Both the position numbers and the translations under genes were made by a program. From Candidatus Saccharibacteria bacterium oral taxon 488 (lineage in GTDB: Bacteria > Patescibacteriota > Saccharimonadia > Saccharimonadales > Saccharimonadaceae), in NCBI GenBank assembly GCA_013099015.1, contig CP039998.1:372001-436000 (forward strand): a stretch of 64,000 nt of DNA, read 5' to 3'. Below, one piece after another: positions 51,608 through 60,665 of the stretch. The first letter of the stretch is position 1, and each line of letters begins with the position of its first letter. The notes below the pieces were generated by a model. The model ran no database searches and was not told the origin of the DNA. It was given only the letters and a program-made list of their open reading frames with translations.

Positions 51608-52433
51608 CCACAATATTGATCAGTGCCAGCCGCACGTTGCCATTGTGCGTCAGCCGCGTTTCGGCAGTGATGATCCGATCAAGGAGGGGTTGGTGCGAAG
51701 GGCTCGGTTGAGTTTTCATCTGAAACGCTACCATGGTGAGAAGGATGTCGATCAGCTGGAGGGCTTTGGCACGGTCGGTGAAGTAGGATGGCAGCGTGCG
51801 CAGTGCTCCGTATGAGCCCGGTGTAGAGAGGATGCATTTGGCGTCAGTGGCGATGGCTTGATATTCGGACAGTAGTTTCGGCGTGCGTGCTAATTGACGG
51901 ATGAGCAGTGGCCGGCCGGCGGCCAGGAACAGGATTTGGCGCCGCTCGCTGGCGGTGAGCGAGGTGGCGTCAAGCAGCGTCTCGTCCTGTACTGGCGAGG
52001 TACAGTGCAGGGTCAGCACCTGACAGCGCGAACGAATGGTGGCCAGGAGCTGCTGCTCGTTCTCGGTCACCAGCAAAAAATGCGTGTTGGCGTTCGGCTC
52101 TTCCAAGGATTTGAGAAGCGCATTCTGGGCCGCCTCGCTCATGTGGTCGGCTGGATTGATAATGATGACGCGGCGAACCGTGGCGTGCGTGCGCAGCATA
52201 GCGATCATGGTGCGAATCTGCTCAGTCGTGATCGTGGTTTTTGCCTCCACTGGCTGCAGTCGAATCACCTCTGATGGTGTGAGCGTTGCTAAGTATTCGG
52301 CGGTGCCCATGCCGTCCAGCCCACGCTCGGCGGTGATGATCACCGCCTGCGGCAGTCGCTCAGCAAGTTGGCGCAGTGTAGCGCGGTCGCAATGCGCCAC
52401 CACTGGTGTGCGTGGCGGGCGGGTGTTAGTCAT
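51603..52433 (-). CDS. holB: DNA polymerase III delta prime-like subunit
   Basis: 276 residues, AAA+ clamp-loader-like. RVIIINPADHMSEAAQNALL and KSLEEPNANTHFLLVTENEQ with LLATIRSRCQVL are the family signatures. The P-loop is degenerate (ITAERGLDGMGT, no lysine) and there is no zinc module, so it is structural rather than ATP-hydrolysing. Start ATG 52433 overlaps the end of the pseudouridine synthase gene by 8 bases. The TPR promoter lies inside its last codons. Confidence 0.85.
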   Translation of the reverse strand: MTNTRPPRTPVVAHCDRATLRQLAERLPQAVIITAERGLDGMGTAEYLATLTPSEVIRLQPVEAKTTITTEQIRTMIAMLRTHATVRRVIIINPADHMSEAAQNALLKSLEEPNANTHFLLVTENEQQLLATIRSRCQVLTLHCTSPVQDETLLDATSLTASERRQILFLAAGRPLLIRQLARTPKLLSEYQAIATDAKCILSTPGSYGALRTLPSYFTDRAKALQLIDILLTMVAFQMKTQPSPSHQPLLDRIITAETRLTHNGNVRLALINIVV

Positions 52434-53607
52434 GAGTGGCCTCGCCGGGCTCGTTCGGGGTTGCGGCAACTCTCGGGAATAATTGTCGAAACTCTGCTGG
52501 AATGGCCGCCTCAAAGGTCTTTCGCTCGCCAGATGGCAGTGTAATTTCTAGTTTGTGGGCGTGAAGCATCAGGCGGCTGGCGTTTGGCTTGCCGTAGACG
52601 CGGTCGCCGAGAATTGGCGTGTTTAGGTATGCCATATGGACGCGGAGTTGATGGGTGCGTCCGGTGGTAGGCTTAAGTTCAATTAGTGCTTTGGCGTTAG
52701 CCGCTGCCAAAACCCGATAGTTTGTCTGGGCGGGTTTGCCATTCGGATCGACGCGGAAGGTGCTGGGCGCGGATGGGTTGCGACCAATTGGCAGGTCGAT
52801 CTTTGCGGCGGCTAGTTTTGGTGCGCCGTCAGTTACTGCGAGATAGGTTTTTTTGGTGGTGCGCTGGGCGAATTGCCGCTGTAAATGAGCGGCGGCTTCA
52901 GCAGTTTTAGCGATGATCAGCACTCCTGAGGTGTCGCGGTCGAGCCGATGGACGATGCCCGGACGGTCGGTGTCCGAGGCAAACGAAGTCTGGGGACGAA
53001 TAATTTCCGCCACGGTTGGCTCGGTCGACAGTCCACCTTTGGCATGGGTCAGCAGTCCGCTGGGTTTATCGACTACAATTACGTCATCGTCTTCGTATAA
53101 TATTGGCAGCTCCGCACTGGCCTGCTCCTGCTCTGGCAGCTTGACGGCAATCTCGTCAGTCTCATCGACCTCAAACTTTGGCGTCGTCACTACGCGCTGA
53201 TTGACCGAGACGTAACCAGCTTTGATATATTTCTGCCAGAGGCTACGCGAAATCGACGGGTCAAAGTCCGTGGATAAGTGGACGTCCAGGCGCTGCTTGG
53301 TCGGCACGATGTGGAGCATGATGACAAATTTGCCTTGAAACGGCGTTTCGGTGCAGCTCGGGTCAAGCGGGTTTGGCAACATCTCAGCATTGGCTGGCTT
53401 GTCAGGCCACAGCTCGTCAATTGATTCCTCATCGACGATTGAGCCGTAGAGCACGGCGAAATGCTGCTTGTTTAAGATAAACTCAGCCACGATATGCGAT
53501 TCGTCTGTCTGAACTTTCAGGTGGCGCAGGGCTTTGACGGGCGTGTTGTCGTCTGCCAGTTGATATAGCCTGGCGATTTTAAGGACAGTGCGCGGCGAAA
53601 TCTTCAC
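52426..53607 (-). CDS. RluA-family pseudouridine synthase with N-terminal extension
   Basis: 393 residues. S4 RNA-binding domain at about residues 100-160 (RLDVHLSTDFDPSISRSLWQ); catalytic domain with the nucleophile aspartate in HRLDRDTSGVLIIAK and KPTTGRTHQLRVHMAYLNTP. Residues 1-95 are an extra domain not typical of RluD. An internal ATG at the start of MLHIVPTKQRLDVH could give the short form. Modifies uridines in rRNA or tRNA. Confidence 0.9.
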   Translation of the reverse strand: MKISPRTVLKIARLYQLADDNTPVKALRHLKVQTDESHIVAEFILNKQHFAVLYGSIVDEESIDELWPDKPANAEMLPNPLDPSCTETPFQGKFVIMLHIVPTKQRLDVHLSTDFDPSISRSLWQKYIKAGYVSVNQRVVTTPKFEVDETDEIAVKLPEQEQASAELPILYEDDDVIVVDKPSGLLTHAKGGLSTEPTVAEIIRPQTSFASDTDRPGIVHRLDRDTSGVLIIAKTAEAAAHLQRQFAQRTTKKTYLAVTDGAPKLAAAKIDLPIGRNPSAPSTFRVDPNGKPAQTNYRVLAAANAKALIELKPTTGRTHQLRVHMAYLNTPILGDRVYGKPNASRLMLHAHKLEITLPSGERKTFEAAIPAEFRQLFPRVAATPNEPGEATHD

Positions 53608-53699
53608 GCGGCGTGTCCTCTGCGGTTTGGGCGGCTAGACATCTGCGGCGCTTGATGTGGCGGCATTCCCCGCTTGGTGAGACAACTTGCCATCGCCTG

Positions 53700-54761
53700 C
53701 TACCTCCGTAGCCCCACAGCCGTTTGGACGCGGAGCAAGGTTTCGTTGGCGACGACGCTCATGGCGTGCTCGCTGGATTCTAGCTTACTTTCAATTGCCT
53801 GCTTATCAACTGCCGCCAGACGCGCCTGGAAATTCGCCAAGAATCCTGCCACTTCATCAGCCACAATTCGTTTGAAATCGCCGTAGCGCTCCATGCCAGC
53901 GTATTCGCTGATGGTTTGCTCCAAGCTGACGTCTCGCCCGGAGTCTTGGCGTACCAGGGTCAAGATTTCCAGTAGATTGGAAATGCCCGGTTGGTTGTCG
54001 CGGTCGTACTGCACTGTGCCCAGTGAGTCGGTGGTGGCGCTCATGATTTTTTTGTGCGCTGCCTCTGGCTCGTCGCCAAGGAAAATGACGCCCTTGCCAC
54101 TATCGTCGGATTTACTCATCTTTTTGGTTGGGTTGACCAGATCTTTGATTCTCAGGCCTTGGTCGTTGCCGAAGAATTGATGCTGCTGGGCGACTGGTTT
54201 GGGCACGATGAATAAGTTGCCAAATCTGCGGTTCATCCGCTCGGCGATGTCGCGGGTGAACTCCAAGTGCTGCGTTTGGTCGTCGCCGACTGGCACGTAG
54301 CTGGCGCCGTAAAGCAAGATGTCGGCGGCCATCAGGACCGGGTAGTTGAACAGGCCGACGGAAATCTGATCGCCGTGAAGCTTGTCGGATTTATCCTTAA
54401 ACTGCGTCATTCGGCTCATTTCGCCAAACCCGGTGAAGCAGTCTAGAATCCACGCCAGCTCGCTGTGGGCTGGGACGTGGCTTTGGCGGTACAAATGAAT
54501 GGCCTCGTTGTCCAGCGGTAGCCCCGCGGCGGTATAAATCCGGGCGTTGCTGAGAATGCTGTCATACAACTTGCTGTGGTCGATTGGCGTGGTAAAGCTG
54601 TGTAGATCCGGGATAAACAGATTGATATCAAAATCGGCCGAGCGGCGCTTCGACATATCGACAATCGGCAAAATGGCGCCAAAATAATTGCCAATGTGAA
54701 TATCATTGTTGGCGCGCACGCCAGTGAGGATGACGGGTTTGGATGGTTTCATTGTATTCAT
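53700..54761 (-). CDS. trpS: Tryptophanyl-tRNA synthetase
   Basis: 353 residues. Class I motifs: HIGN in ANNDIHIGNYFGAIL, DDQTQHLEFTRDIAERMNRR, and KMSKS in KKMSKSDDSGKGVIF. The start overlaps the racemase stop by one base (TAATG) with GGAG upstream. A TATAAT placed 7 bases before a second in-frame ATG (54752) could give a leaderless internal transcript. The operon begins with a Trp-containing leader peptide and a terminator, suggesting control by tryptophan supply. Confidence 0.95.
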   Translation of the reverse strand: MNTMKPSKPVILTGVRANNDIHIGNYFGAILPIVDMSKRRSADFDINLFIPDLHSFTTPIDHSKLYDSILSNARIYTAAGLPLDNEAIHLYRQSHVPAHSELAWILDCFTGFGEMSRMTQFKDKSDKLHGDQISVGLFNYPVLMAADILLYGASYVPVGDDQTQHLEFTRDIAERMNRRFGNLFIVPKPVAQQHQFFGNDQGLRIKDLVNPTKKMSKSDDSGKGVIFLGDEPEAAHKKIMSATTDSLGTVQYDRDNQPGISNLLEILTLVRQDSGRDVSLEQTISEYAGMERYGDFKRIVADEVAGFLANFQARLAAVDKQAIESKLESSEHAMSVVANETLLRVQTAVGLRR

Positions 54762-55468
54762 TATAACACTCCTTTGGTGGTTAAGTAACGTAATAAAATG
54801 TTCATTGGGTCAATGGTGTTTGGTTTTTCGGCGAAGGCGCAGGATAGTTCGGTGCAGCCTAATAGTGCCGGCGGACTGCTGGGGTAATTATTGATATAGT
54901 TTGCTGCGTTTGCCTGCTCGGATTGGGTTATTATTGGTATTTTATCCAGCGCTGACTGAGATATTGTTTGCCCAGAAATTACTGCGCGAATTATCACTTC
55001 CAGCGCTTGTTCTTCGTCCTTATCCGGCGTTAATACGGTTACTCCGGCGGCTTTCAACGGCTTGTCATATAGTCCAGTGCGGATGGTCGTCGGCGACGCT
55101 AGCAATCGAATTGTTTTATGATGGCGGCTAACGTAATCAATTGCGGCATCCACCATGGAAGTTATGCGAATATTCAGCTGCCGTTCAATATCTGGCTGTA
55201 GTAAATGCGCGGTATTGCAGGCAATTATGATAACATCGTCCATCGACGCGCCAATGTTTTTCAGTTCGTTTATGATAATTTCCAAGGCTTCGTTGCGCCG
55301 CGATTCGTTGGCGATAAAATCAGGAACTGGCAGCGACAAATGAACTATATGCGGAAAATCTGCGCCATCCTTCGCGCCGTTTGCCAGCGCCTGCTGAATC
55401 ATCCGCCGGTGTAGTTCCAGGCTTGCCTGCGGCCCCATGCCGCCGATGGTAATTATTCTTTGTTTCAT
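54761..55468 (-). CDS. Aspartate/glutamate racemase family protein
   Basis: 235 residues. Two catalytic cysteines in IACNTAHLLQ and LLGCTELS, and the N-terminal IGGMGPQASLELHRRM. Likely makes D-aspartate or D-glutamate for peptidoglycan, though other racemases and hydantoin or maleate enzymes share the fold. AAAGGAGG precedes the ATG. Located between the attenuator and trpS, so controlled together with it. Confidence 0.9.
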   Translation of the reverse strand: MKQRIITIGGMGPQASLELHRRMIQQALANGAKDGADFPHIVHLSLPVPDFIANESRRNEALEIIINELKNIGASMDDVIIIACNTAHLLQPDIERQLNIRITSMVDAAIDYVSRHHKTIRLLASPTTIRTGLYDKPLKAAGVTVLTPDKDEEQALEVIIRAVISGQTISQSALDKIPIITQSEQANAANYINNYPSSPPALLGCTELSCAFAEKPNTIDPMNILLRYLTTKGVL

Positions 55469-55489
55469 AATTCCTCCTTTGGGTTATAT

Positions 55490-55509
55490 AAAAAAGACCG
55501 CGCGCGGCC
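55490..55509 (-). terminator. Attenuator before racemase-trpS
   Basis: GGCCG-CGCG-CGGTC hairpin followed by TTTTTT on the minus strand, 22-40 bases before the racemase ATG. CGCGGC in the leader peptide codons can pair with its 5' arm as an antiterminator. Confidence 0.75.
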
Positions 55510-55541
55510 TCTAGTCATGGTTGGTATTTTCAGAAGGAAAT

Positions 55542-55619
55542 TTACGAACAATTCAATAAGCCGCGGCGAAAACGCGTGCTTTGCCAGGCGGTGCTGATGA
55601 ATTGCCGTTTTATGGTCAT
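55542..55619 (-). CDS. Leaderless leader peptide with a Trp codon
   Basis: 25 residues, MTIKRQFISTAWQSTRFRRG followed by LLNCS. The ATG is 6 bases after TATAAT with a -35 at correct spacing, so it is the first codon of the transcript. A terminator and then racemase-trpS follow. A single TGG at codon 12 could let tryptophan starvation stall the ribosome and switch the fold; Arg codons further on are another possible sensor. The same arrangement (leader peptide, terminator, trpS) is known in actinobacteria. Confidence 0.6.
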   Translation of the reverse strand: MTIKRQFISTAWQSTRFRRGLLNCS

Positions 55620-55625
55620 GGGGTG

Positions 55626-55654
55626 ATTATAACGCCAACGGCTAAAATCCGCAA
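55626..55654 (-). promoter_or_regulatory. Promoter of the leader peptide/racemase/trpS operon
   Basis: -10 TATAAT (55626-55631), 17-base spacer, -35 TTGCGG (55649-55654). Confidence 0.7.
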
Positions 55655-55659
55655 ATATT

Positions 55660-56130
55660 CTATAAAACAGCTCGCTTGGATATGCGCCAAACCCATAAAA
55701 TGATGTAAATAGATAAACCGATTGAAAATAAGAGCGAGAGGACAGCCATCGGATTTGCTTTCCATAATATTGTCCATGTTGGCGGCGAAACGATAAATTC
55801 TACCATTGCTAAGAACCCGATTTTAGTATAAATATGCAGCGATTCAGCCAGACAAACAGCGAAACCGATTACCGTGCCGAGTATAGAGGCTGAGATTAAT
55901 AAAATGATATCAAGGAGCGGCGGTCTTTCTTCCTGGGTTATGAAACTATATATTAGGTAGACGATGCCCGCGCCGATGGGCCCAGTTAAATACGACACGT
56001 AGTTCCACCGCCACAGCAGCAGCCATAGGCCAATTATCATGGGGATACCCAGTAAAAATGCTAATAAAATACCAATCCAGCGCGGGCGGTGTCTACGCTG
56101 TAGATTATAATATGGAGGTTCTTGGTTCAT
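55660..56130 (-). CDS. Four-helix membrane protein of unknown function
   Basis: 156 residues. Helices near 17-38, 43-65, 73-97 and 125-148; both ends cytoplasmic and basic. No family recognised. TATACT ends 7 bases before the ATG. Confidence 0.6.
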   Translation of the reverse strand: MNQEPPYYNLQRRHRPRWIGILLAFLLGIPMIIGLWLLLWRWNYVSYLTGPIGAGIVYLIYSFITQEERPPLLDIILLISASILGTVIGFAVCLAESLHIYTKIGFLAMVEFIVSPPTWTILWKANPMAVLSLLFSIGLSIYIILWVWRISKRAVL

Positions 56131-56137
56131 GCTATTT

Positions 56138-56143
56138 AGTATA
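56138..56143 (-). promoter_or_regulatory. Leaderless promoter of the 55660-56130 gene
   Basis: TGC-TATACT, 7 bases to the ATG. Confidence 0.55.
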
Positions 56144-56179
56144 GCATTTGACAGGAAGTATATGGTTTGGATTGGAGGA

Positions 56180-56836
56180 TTATTTATCTGGCGGCTGCGC
56201 TTGGTCTAGGATATTCGACAGTTCGCTAATAAGTTCGCGCAGTTGAGGATTGCGCAAGATTGCTCGGCGGGTGGCTGGCGTCCAAATGAGCGTGCGGGAG
56301 CGTAAGGTTTCTGCCAGCGTTTCGCCCGACGGCGTCAGTAGACCCTCTTTATCCAATTGGAACAATTCAGGCAGTAGCGCGTCGCAAAGCAGTGCCAGCG
56401 GCGCTTGCGATCGGGCAATGATTCGATCATGCTTATCGACCGGCATAGAAATTGGGTTAAATCCTAATTGCTGCAAATGGCTGGCTGCCGCCTCGGCATT
56501 TGGCTGGTCGCTGGCGACAACCGCTCGCTGAGCGCTATTCATTAGCAAATGGACGACGGCAGCTTTCTGGTCAAGCTGATCGTTAAATCGGCGGCTGGTG
56601 TCCATAACGCTATCGTGTAAAATTATCAGTCCCCTTACGGGCGATACGATAAAATTTTCCAAGGGCGCGCACACATGGATAATTTCACAATCGGATAATT
56701 CTTCTACGCTAGTATGGCGGTCGGCTATGTCAAATTCGCGGACTAGAAAGCCGTACTTTTTAGCGCGCCGTACCAATTGCGAACCCAAATCGCCCAGCGA
56801 ACCGATAACGCCGATGGTTTGTTTTGCTGCTGTCAT
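56180..56836 (-). CDS. Prephenate dehydrogenase-like NAD-binding protein
   Basis: 218 residues. Rossmann start TIGVIGSLGDLGSQLVRRAK (GxLGDLGS), then HVCAPLENFI and LIILHDSVMDTSRRF, and a helical C-terminal domain with LALLCDALLPELF. This resembles TyrA-like oxidoreductases but lacks visible substrate arginine/histidine motifs. No other aromatic biosynthesis gene is in the window. GGAG lies before the ATG. Confidence 0.6.
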   Translation of the reverse strand: MTAAKQTIGVIGSLGDLGSQLVRRAKKYGFLVREFDIADRHTSVEELSDCEIIHVCAPLENFIVSPVRGLIILHDSVMDTSRRFNDQLDQKAAVVHLLMNSAQRAVVASDQPNAEAAASHLQQLGFNPISMPVDKHDRIIARSQAPLALLCDALLPELFQLDKEGLLTPSGETLAETLRSRTLIWTPATRRAILRNPQLRELISELSNILDQAQPPDK

Positions 56837-56951
56837 GCGGTCTCCTTTGACTTTATGGGGATGACTTATGTTGTTAGTATACGCTACTTGGCATCGCTAT
56901 ACAGATTTATTGATACGATAGTCTGGGCTTGGACCCGATCTCAATTATAGA

Positions 56952-57806
56952 TCATTTTCTTAATCTTTTTGTGCGACTTGTAGATTTTGACGGATACTCG
57001 CCCGCAAAGTGCTGCTTGATTAGTCCGGACAAACGCTCAGCGTATGTATCCGTTATTTCGTGTCCCTGCATGGTCATTGACCGATGGGCGATGTTCTTAT
57101 GCTCTTTGGCTAGTTTCTTCAAATTCCGCTCAACGATCAGTGGGTCGAGCTTGCCAGACAGAATAGTGATTGGCAGTTTCAATTGTGATATATCAGCCAT
57201 CGTGGTTTGATTGATAATTGCGGCGTTTAGAGCGGTCAGGAAGGATTTAGCAGTAATTTTGTCGGCCTTAAATCCCGCGTCGGGCCATATATTATGTCGG
57301 TCGGCAAACTGTAATAGACGTTTTGAGCTCCTCGGATGCTTGTTGATAAGGCTATATAGGGCCCGTAATATTTTTTCTGGATGATGGATTTTCTCGTCAA
57401 TCTTAGGGTGATATATTGGCGGGCTGCATAGGATTAGTGACTGAGCTAATTTTGGATATTTTTTAGCGAGCTCTACGGCGGCCAGCGATCCCATAGAGTG
57501 GCCAATGACGATGTCAAGATGAGTGATTGATTCGTGGCGTAGCGTAGCGGCGATGCTGGTGGCCTGGTCGTGAGCGTTGTATGATTTCCAGTCGGGTTTT
57601 GGTGAATTGCCAAATCCTAGCATGTCAATGGCGATAACTTGCGTATCTCTGGGCAAATATGGTTCTAGCGGTTTCCAGGTACGCCACGATGTGCCCAGCC
57701 CATGGATAAGTAGAATGGTAGATTTTGGGTTATCTGGGCGACAAAAATAATGCACATTCAGGGTGTACGGGACGCGCAGCCAGCGGTGGATTAATCGATC
57801 AAACAT
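56952..57806 (-). CDS. Alpha/beta hydrolase
   Basis: 284 residues. Oxyanion HGLG (LLIHGLGTSWRTW), the nucleophile elbow GHSMGS near residue 102, acid in LSGKLDPLI, and histidine in MQGHEI. Broad esterase/lipase family. Basic C-terminus. TATACT ends 6 bases before the ATG, right after the rpsI terminator. Confidence 0.9.
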   Translation of the reverse strand: MFDRLIHRWLRVPYTLNVHYFCRPDNPKSTILLIHGLGTSWRTWKPLEPYLPRDTQVIAIDMLGFGNSPKPDWKSYNAHDQATSIAATLRHESITHLDIVIGHSMGSLAAVELAKKYPKLAQSLILCSPPIYHPKIDEKIHHPEKILRALYSLINKHPRSSKRLLQFADRHNIWPDAGFKADKITAKSFLTALNAAIINQTTMADISQLKLPITILSGKLDPLIVERNLKKLAKEHKNIAHRSMTMQGHEITDTYAERLSGLIKQHFAGEYPSKSTSRTKRLRK

Positions 57807-57812
57807 TATATT

Positions 57813-57818
57813 AGTATA
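57813..57818 (-). promoter_or_regulatory. Leaderless promoter of the hydrolase gene
   Basis: TATACT, 6 bases to the ATG. Confidence 0.6.
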
Positions 57819-57823
57819 CTATG

Positions 57824-57858
57824 AAAATACTCCGCCTGCACATGAGACGGAGTATTTT
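57824..57858 (-). terminator. Terminator of the secY-rpsI ribosomal block
   Basis: AAAATACTCCG (57824-57834) pairs with CGGAGTATTTT (57848-57858); the stem is T-rich at its 3' end on either strand. Confidence 0.8.
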
Positions 57859-57881
57859 TGATAGTTGGTCCCTCCTCTGTT

Positions 57882-58280
57882 TTAACGCTTGGAGAATTGT
57901 TCGCGCTTGCGGGCGGAACGCAGACCGTATTTCTTGCGCTCTTTCTCGCGTGGGTCACGCTTGAGCAGCTCAGCCTTCTTCAGGACTGGGCGCAGATCAG
58001 CGTGAGCGGCCGTCAATGCTTTAGCGATGCCAAGCTTGATGGCGTCAACTTGACCAGCGAGACCACCACCTTTGACCAAGATGGTAACGTCGTATTCCTT
58101 CTGCTTGCTGACGATAGCTAGTGGATCGGTTACTTCGGCGAGCAAGGTTTTGTTGCCATCCAAGTACTCAGCGGCTGCTTTGCCGTTGATGGTGATGGTA
58201 CCCTTGCCAGGAAGCAAGCGAACGCTTGCTGAGGCACTTTTGCGTCGTCCCAAGCCGTAGAAATAGGTATCAGTAGCCAT
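57882..58280 (-). CDS. rpsI: Ribosomal protein uS9
   Basis: 132 residues. FYGLGRRKSASASVRLLPGK at the N-terminus, VKGGGLAGQVDAIKLGIAKA, and the C-terminal KKYGLRSARKREQFSKR whose end reaches the decoding centre. One base after rplM; the usual L13-S9 pair. Confidence 0.97.
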   Translation of the reverse strand: MATDTYFYGLGRRKSASASVRLLPGKGTITINGKAAAEYLDGNKTLLAEVTDPLAIVSKQKEYDVTILVKGGGLAGQVDAIKLGIAKALTAAHADLRPVLKKAELLKRDPREKERKKYGLRSARKREQFSKR

Positions 58281-58281
58281 A

Positions 58282-58713
58282 TTACTTTACCTCAACTTTC
58301 TCTGGGGTTTGTGCTGTGTGAGCATGCTCGCTGCCGGCAAATACGCGGAGGCGCTTGAGGCGCTCTGCTTGCAATTTGTTCTTTGGCAACATGCCTTTGA
58401 CAGCTTCTTCAATAATTCGTTCTGGGTGGCGTTCACGCATTTCTTTGAACTGCGTTTCTTTGATGCCGCCTGGGAAGCCACTGTGACGGTAGTAGTACTT
58501 GTCAGTTTCCTTGTAGCCAGTAACGACAGTGTTTGCGGCGTTGATAACTACGACGTAGTCGCCACCATCAACGTGTGGTGTGTAGGTTGGCTTGTATTTA
58601 CCGGTCAGGTATTTAGCAATTTCAGTTGCCAAACGTCCGAGTGGCAGTTCACTTGCATCAAACAATACCCAGCGGCGAGAAACGTCAGATGGTTTTTGTG
58701 AATAGGTCTTCAT
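58282..58713 (-). CDS. rplM: Ribosomal protein uL13
   Basis: 143 residues. RRWVLFDASELPLGRLATEI, YVVVINAANTVVTGYKETDK and VKGMLPKNKLQAERLKRLRV. ATG 58713 has AAAGGAGG upstream; more distal in-frame ATGs lie inside rplQ. Confidence 0.97.
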   Translation of the reverse strand: MKTYSQKPSDVSRRWVLFDASELPLGRLATEIAKYLTGKYKPTYTPHVDGGDYVVVINAANTVVTGYKETDKYYYRHSGFPGGIKETQFKEMRERHPERIIEEAVKGMLPKNKLQAERLKRLRVFAGSEHAHTAQTPEKVEVK

Positions 58714-58714
58714 C

Positions 58715-59101
58715 TTATTTCTCCTCCTTTGGCATTGGTTTGATGTCGTCGACAAACTCGATGATTGCCATTTGCGCGCCGTCGCCAACACGTAGGCGGG
58801 TGCGCTCAACGCGAACATGTCCGCTGGTGCGACCGCTCAGCTGTGGGGCAATTTCATCAACTAGTTTGTAGGCAGCAGCGCGAGTGCTGAGTGCTGTGAT
58901 CACCTGGCGGCGGCTTGCCAAATCGCCCTTCTTCGCCTTGGTGATGATTTTTTCAATGTGGCGCTTCAGCTCTTTGGCTTTCGGCAAGGTGGTCTCGATT
59001 TTGCCGTGCTCGACCAGGCTGGTTGCCAGGCCCCTCAGCAAGGCTCGTCGTTGATCACGCTCACGGCCGAACTTGCGCCCTTGATATCCGTGTCTATGCA
59101 T
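58715..59101 (-). CDS. rplQ: Ribosomal protein bL17
   Basis: 128 residues. MHRHGYQGRKFGRERDQRRA, LATSLVEHGKIETTLPKAKE and RTRLRVGDGAQMAIIEFV. Two bases after rpoA. Confidence 0.97.
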   Translation of the reverse strand: MHRHGYQGRKFGRERDQRRALLRGLATSLVEHGKIETTLPKAKELKRHIEKIITKAKKGDLASRRQVITALSTRAAAYKLVDEIAPQLSGRTSGHVRVERTRLRVGDGAQMAIIEFVDDIKPMPKEEK

Positions 59102-59103
59102 AG

Positions 59104-60021
59104 TTAAAACTCCAACTCCGCCATCTTGTCACGTACTTCATCCAGCGCCTTTGAGCCAAAGCCTTTCAATTCTCGCAAATCTTGCTCGGTCAACGTCACC
59201 AGGTCGCGAATGGTGCGGATTTCATTGTTAATCAGCGCGTTGGTGGTGCGGGCACTGAGGTTTAATTCTTCGATCGACATGTCAAGTTCCGAATCATCCG
59301 ACTCGTCGTTGCCCAGTGCTGGCGCACCAGCCACCACAGTCGAGCCTGCCAGTGCGCTGTATTGGCTGACGAGGATAGCCGCTGCCTCTTCAAATGCTTC
59401 GCGCGGTGTCAATGTACCATCAGTCTCAACCGTCAGCGCCAGCTTCTCGAGGTTGGTCTCGTCGCCAACGCGTGTCGAGTCAACCTTATAGCGAACGCGC
59501 AGCACCGGTGTAAAGATAGCATCGAGCGCAATCATGTCGGAGTGCAATCGATTAGTACTCGACTCCTCGATCGTCTGATAGCCACGGCCAGCTTCTGCCA
59601 CCAAGTCCATGATGACGGTCTTGTTCGGATCATCGATGGTAGCGATGATGTGGTCTGGGTTAACAACTTCTACTTCGCCGTTTGCTTGGATGTCGCCAGC
59701 GGTGATAACACCACCAGTTTTTTCCAGACGCAGCTCAACTGGCTCGTCAGTGTGAACGCGGAGTCGCACACCCTTTAGGTTCAGCATGATGTCAACGACA
59801 TCTTCTTTGACGCCCTCGACGGTGGTGAACTCGTGTGTCGCACCCTCGATACGAAAGGCAACGATCGCGCCGCCGCGAATGCTCGAGAGCAGCACCCGGC
59901 GCAAGGAGTTGCCAAGCGTATTGCCATAGCCGGCGTGCATCGGCTCAATCAGAAAGGTCGCACTGGTCGCAGAGGTGTCATCAACGCTCGCGAGTGCTGG
60001 ATTGTAAATTGCTTTTGCCAT
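59104..60021 (-). CDS. rpoA: RNA polymerase subunit alpha
   Basis: 305 residues. N-terminal domain FLIEPMHAGYGNTLGNSLRR and VLLSSIRGGAIVAFRIEGA; C-terminal domain IEELNLSARTTNALINNEIR with LRELKGFGSKALDEVRDKM for UP-element and activator contact. Acidic linker (DESDDSELD). GGGAAG upstream. Confidence 0.97.
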   Translation of the reverse strand: MAKAIYNPALASVDDTSATSATFLIEPMHAGYGNTLGNSLRRVLLSSIRGGAIVAFRIEGATHEFTTVEGVKEDVVDIMLNLKGVRLRVHTDEPVELRLEKTGGVITAGDIQANGEVEVVNPDHIIATIDDPNKTVIMDLVAEAGRGYQTIEESSTNRLHSDMIALDAIFTPVLRVRYKVDSTRVGDETNLEKLALTVETDGTLTPREAFEEAAAILVSQYSALAGSTVVAGAPALGNDESDDSELDMSIEELNLSARTTNALINNEIRTIRDLVTLTEQDLRELKGFGSKALDEVRDKMAELEF

Positions 60022-60042
60022 AATTCTTCCCTAACCCTTCTT

Positions 60043-60663
60043 TTATCGTGAGTAATACTCAACAATTAATTGCTCGTTGATGTCAGCTTCTGCTTCCTCG
60101 CGCTTTGGCAGTCCAGTCACTTCAATCTTCAGCTTCTTGCTATCGCTCTTCAGCCAGCTCAGCGGGCCTTGGATTGAATTATTGATCACATCATCAATCC
60201 GCGTGAAGTACTCAGATTTGGTACTCTTTGGACGAACGGTGATAACATCACCAGCCTTAACACGAATCGATGGGATATCGACGCGGCGGCCGTTTAATTC
60301 AAAGTGACCGTGGCTGACCAACTGGCGGGCGGCGCGGCGCGATACGGCGAACCCAGAGCGATACACCACGTTATCCAGCCGGCGCTCCAGCAGCTTCAAT
60401 AGGTTCTCGCCTGCCAAACCTTCTTGGGCGCGAGTTGCTTCATTCATCAGGCGCGCAAATTGCTTTTCAACCAAACCATACAGGCGGCGAACTTTTTGCT
60501 TTTCGCGCAGCTGCGTAGCATACAGACTTGGCTTACTTTGGCGGCCGTGCGCGTGCTGGCCTGGGATGCCAGATTTTCGCGCCAAAACCTTATGTGCTTT
60601 TGGATGAAGCGCATAACCTTCGCGGCGGCTTTGCTTGACAATCGGTGAATTATCTCGTGCCAT
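60043..60663 (-). CDS. rpsD: Ribosomal protein uS4, cysteine-free
   Basis: 206 residues. KQKVRRLYGLVEKQFARLMN, LLKLLERRLDNVVYRSGFAV and S4 domain SRRAARQLVSHGHFELNGRR. The N-terminus has no cysteines, so it is the zinc-independent form. AAGGAGG upstream. Confidence 0.97.
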   Translation of the reverse strand: MARDNSPIVKQSRREGYALHPKAHKVLARKSGIPGQHAHGRQSKPSLYATQLREKQKVRRLYGLVEKQFARLMNEATRAQEGLAGENLLKLLERRLDNVVYRSGFAVSRRAARQLVSHGHFELNGRRVDIPSIRVKAGDVITVRPKSTKSEYFTRIDDVINNSIQGPLSWLKSDSKKLKIEVTGLPKREEAEADINEQLIVEYYSR

Positions 60664-60665
60664 AA

